DNA from: Siphonodentalium dalli | Lineage: Eukaryota > Mollusca > Scaphopoda > Gadilida > Siphonodentaliidae | Length of the DNA: 64,000 bases | Direction of reading: 5' to 3' | NCBI GenBank assembly: GCA_032622095.1 | Contig: CP136065.1 | Coordinates: 214,192,151 to 214,256,150, forward strand | Part shown: positions 62,858-64,000 of the stretch, piece after piece | How positions within the stretch are numbered: the first letter of the stretch is position 1 | Layout: each line of letters begins with the position of its first letter | The notes under the pieces: generated by a model | Database searches by the model: none | Seen by the model: the letters and a program-made list of their open reading frames with translations, nothing else | Told to the model about the DNA's origin: nothing | Made by a program: the position numbers and the translations under genes

Positions 62858-63364
62858 CTGAAATAAAATGGAATCATTATAAACTTTCTCGGATTTTGAG
62901 TATCAAAATCAATTCTTCCAGTGTTCACCATCTAACGGTATGTTTGTTATACACACGACAAGTATATGTTCACACACACAAAACAAAACCAGTGGTCAAA
63001 TCTTCATTGTTTTGATAGGCCCATTCGAGAAGATACCTTATCCTTGGGTTCCATTGTTCTATAGTTATCTTATTGGCCTAAATTAATGACCGTATATGTT
63101 CATCGCCATATTTGGGGCGAATATAGGGACAGCCATTAACCCTTTATATACTAAATGGATGCTCACATTCAGTTATAAAAGAATACATTGCAATAGTCTG
63201 TTGTTCACGAGGAGGGGTTTTCGGGAAAAACAAGCAGACGACAGAATAGGTTGATAACACAATGTTTTGGAGTTTCCTCTTTCAAATGGTATACATGTAT
63301 AATATGGCATATATCATTATATGACATTTAAAATTATCTGGGGGTTCGAAAATTAAGTGTTCCT
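62858..63364. other. No recognised feature
   Basis: Likely the start of the intron upstream (in transcript sense) of the lectin-like exon; no exon was recognised. Confidence 0.35.
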
Positions 63365-63368
63365 TTAA

Positions 63369-63544
63369 CCCTTTACCCAACAAAACGGCCAATTTTTATA
63401 ATATTTTTCTACATTCTTTGACAATTTTATCATTTTTAATATGTGTTAAGCCAATGCATTCTCTTATATATGCGAGGCGACCTATGGTCGACTCGCATAT
63501 ATAAGAGAATGCATTGGCACAGGGCCGTTCTGTTGGGTAAAGGG
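63369..63544. mobile_element. Family P1 MITE copy e, internal deletion
   Basis: TTAA 63365-63368 and 63545-63548 with both CCCTTTACCCAACA ends, but only one palindrome (63450-63519). The unique tail is reduced to ~60 bp. Confidence 0.85.
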
Positions 63545-63840
63545 TTAAAAGGAATTGTATTTTGTAACGTCAAATGCGCATCATGTAGTCTTTTCTCTAT
63601 GTATGGACACAAAATAAGTGTTAGAAACACCAATGCAATTCAATTAGAAAATTGTCAGTCACGAAGAATCAAAAATCTGTACATACATGTATATATTCAC
63701 GTCATTTCCGTGATTTTATGGTAATTGCACGTTGAGAGGAAACCTGGATTACAATAAACTCTAAAACTCTATTAATGTGTGTAGGTATTGTAATTATTAA
63801 GACCTTCTATATCTTAGTGATCAATCCGCTTACCAAACTG

Positions 63841-64000
63841 GGCCCGGTTTCATGAAGCAATGTCATAAGATTACCTTAAGATGGACTTAATCTAAGATCT
63901 AAGGTGGATCTTATGATATAACTTTTCCGTTTCAAGACCGCGTTTCACAAAACAAGATTAAGTCCTACTTAAGTAGTAAGTTAAGTTCCCGCTCATTTAG
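63841..64000. repeat. Start of a dispersed 'CCGGTTTCATGAAGC' repeat, runs off the window
   Basis: GGGCCCGGTTTCATGAAGCA and GACCGCGTTTCACAAAACAA, with CTTAAGATGGACTTAATC-like internal repeats, form a loosely repetitive block typical of short mobile repeats in molluscs. The end lies outside the window. Confidence 0.45.

Noticed and set aside
4600-63530. Hairpins as a CRISPR-like array or RNA genes
   Set aside because: The palindromes lie in TTAA-flanked elements spread over the window, not in a regular repeat-spacer array, and no cas-like gene is present. The sequence is eukaryotic.

Overview
The window looks like AT-rich animal nuclear DNA. It has no operons and no ribosome-binding sites. Its few genes are split into short exons with GT-AG introns, and almost everything between them is transposon-derived. 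The repeat style suggests a mollusc, most likely a bivalve: tRNA-derived SINEs with an (AATC)n tail, 'AAGATGGCTGC' and 'GGGCCATAACTCTGG' dispersed tandem repeats, frequent ACATGTA, and non-LTR reverse transcriptases of the type common in that phylum. The species assignment is inference only.

Host genes. The clearest is a galactose mutarotase (aldose 1-epimerase) gene on the minus strand. Six internal exons (33494 down to 22936) join in perfect phase and carry the family's active-site residues; the first and last coding exons were not found. A C-terminal exon of a divergent C-type-lectin-like protein lies at 62643-62857 (minus). Two weaker candidates are a Cys-rich terminal exon (56284-56490, minus) and a possible first exon with a TATA box and a presequence-like N-terminus (40692-40750, plus).

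Mobile DNA, left to right: a 2.4-kb inverted-repeat element (185-2585); TTAA-target MITEs of about six families throughout; two full tRNA-SINEs (5773-6089, 18802-19107) with exact target duplications; a 401-bp MULE-type element with a 9-bp duplication (7622-8022); a 5.7-kb foldback element enclosing a ~190-bp tandem array (11982-17726); two copies of a 540-bp element with 6-bp duplications and palindromic GCGCTTAAGCGC subrepeats (17796-18332, 39433-39979); Tc1/mariner-like TA MITEs; hAT-like palindromes; and an apparently intact autonomous MULE (35851-39065). The transposase of this MULE is 589 aa in four exons and carries PHD, FLYWCH and DDE domains. The right third holds decayed LINE fragments (42833-43096, 50220-50850, 54270-56170) and minisatellites.

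The repeats date one another. Paralogous copies inside the window supply empty sites for a SINE, a MULE-type element and a TTAA element, and the mutarotase introns hold a segmental duplication with shared and private insertions. MITEs stop 17-55 bp from several mutarotase splice sites, and one 3' splice site is tandemly duplicated in frame. All comparisons were made by eye; identity levels and family names need a computed search.
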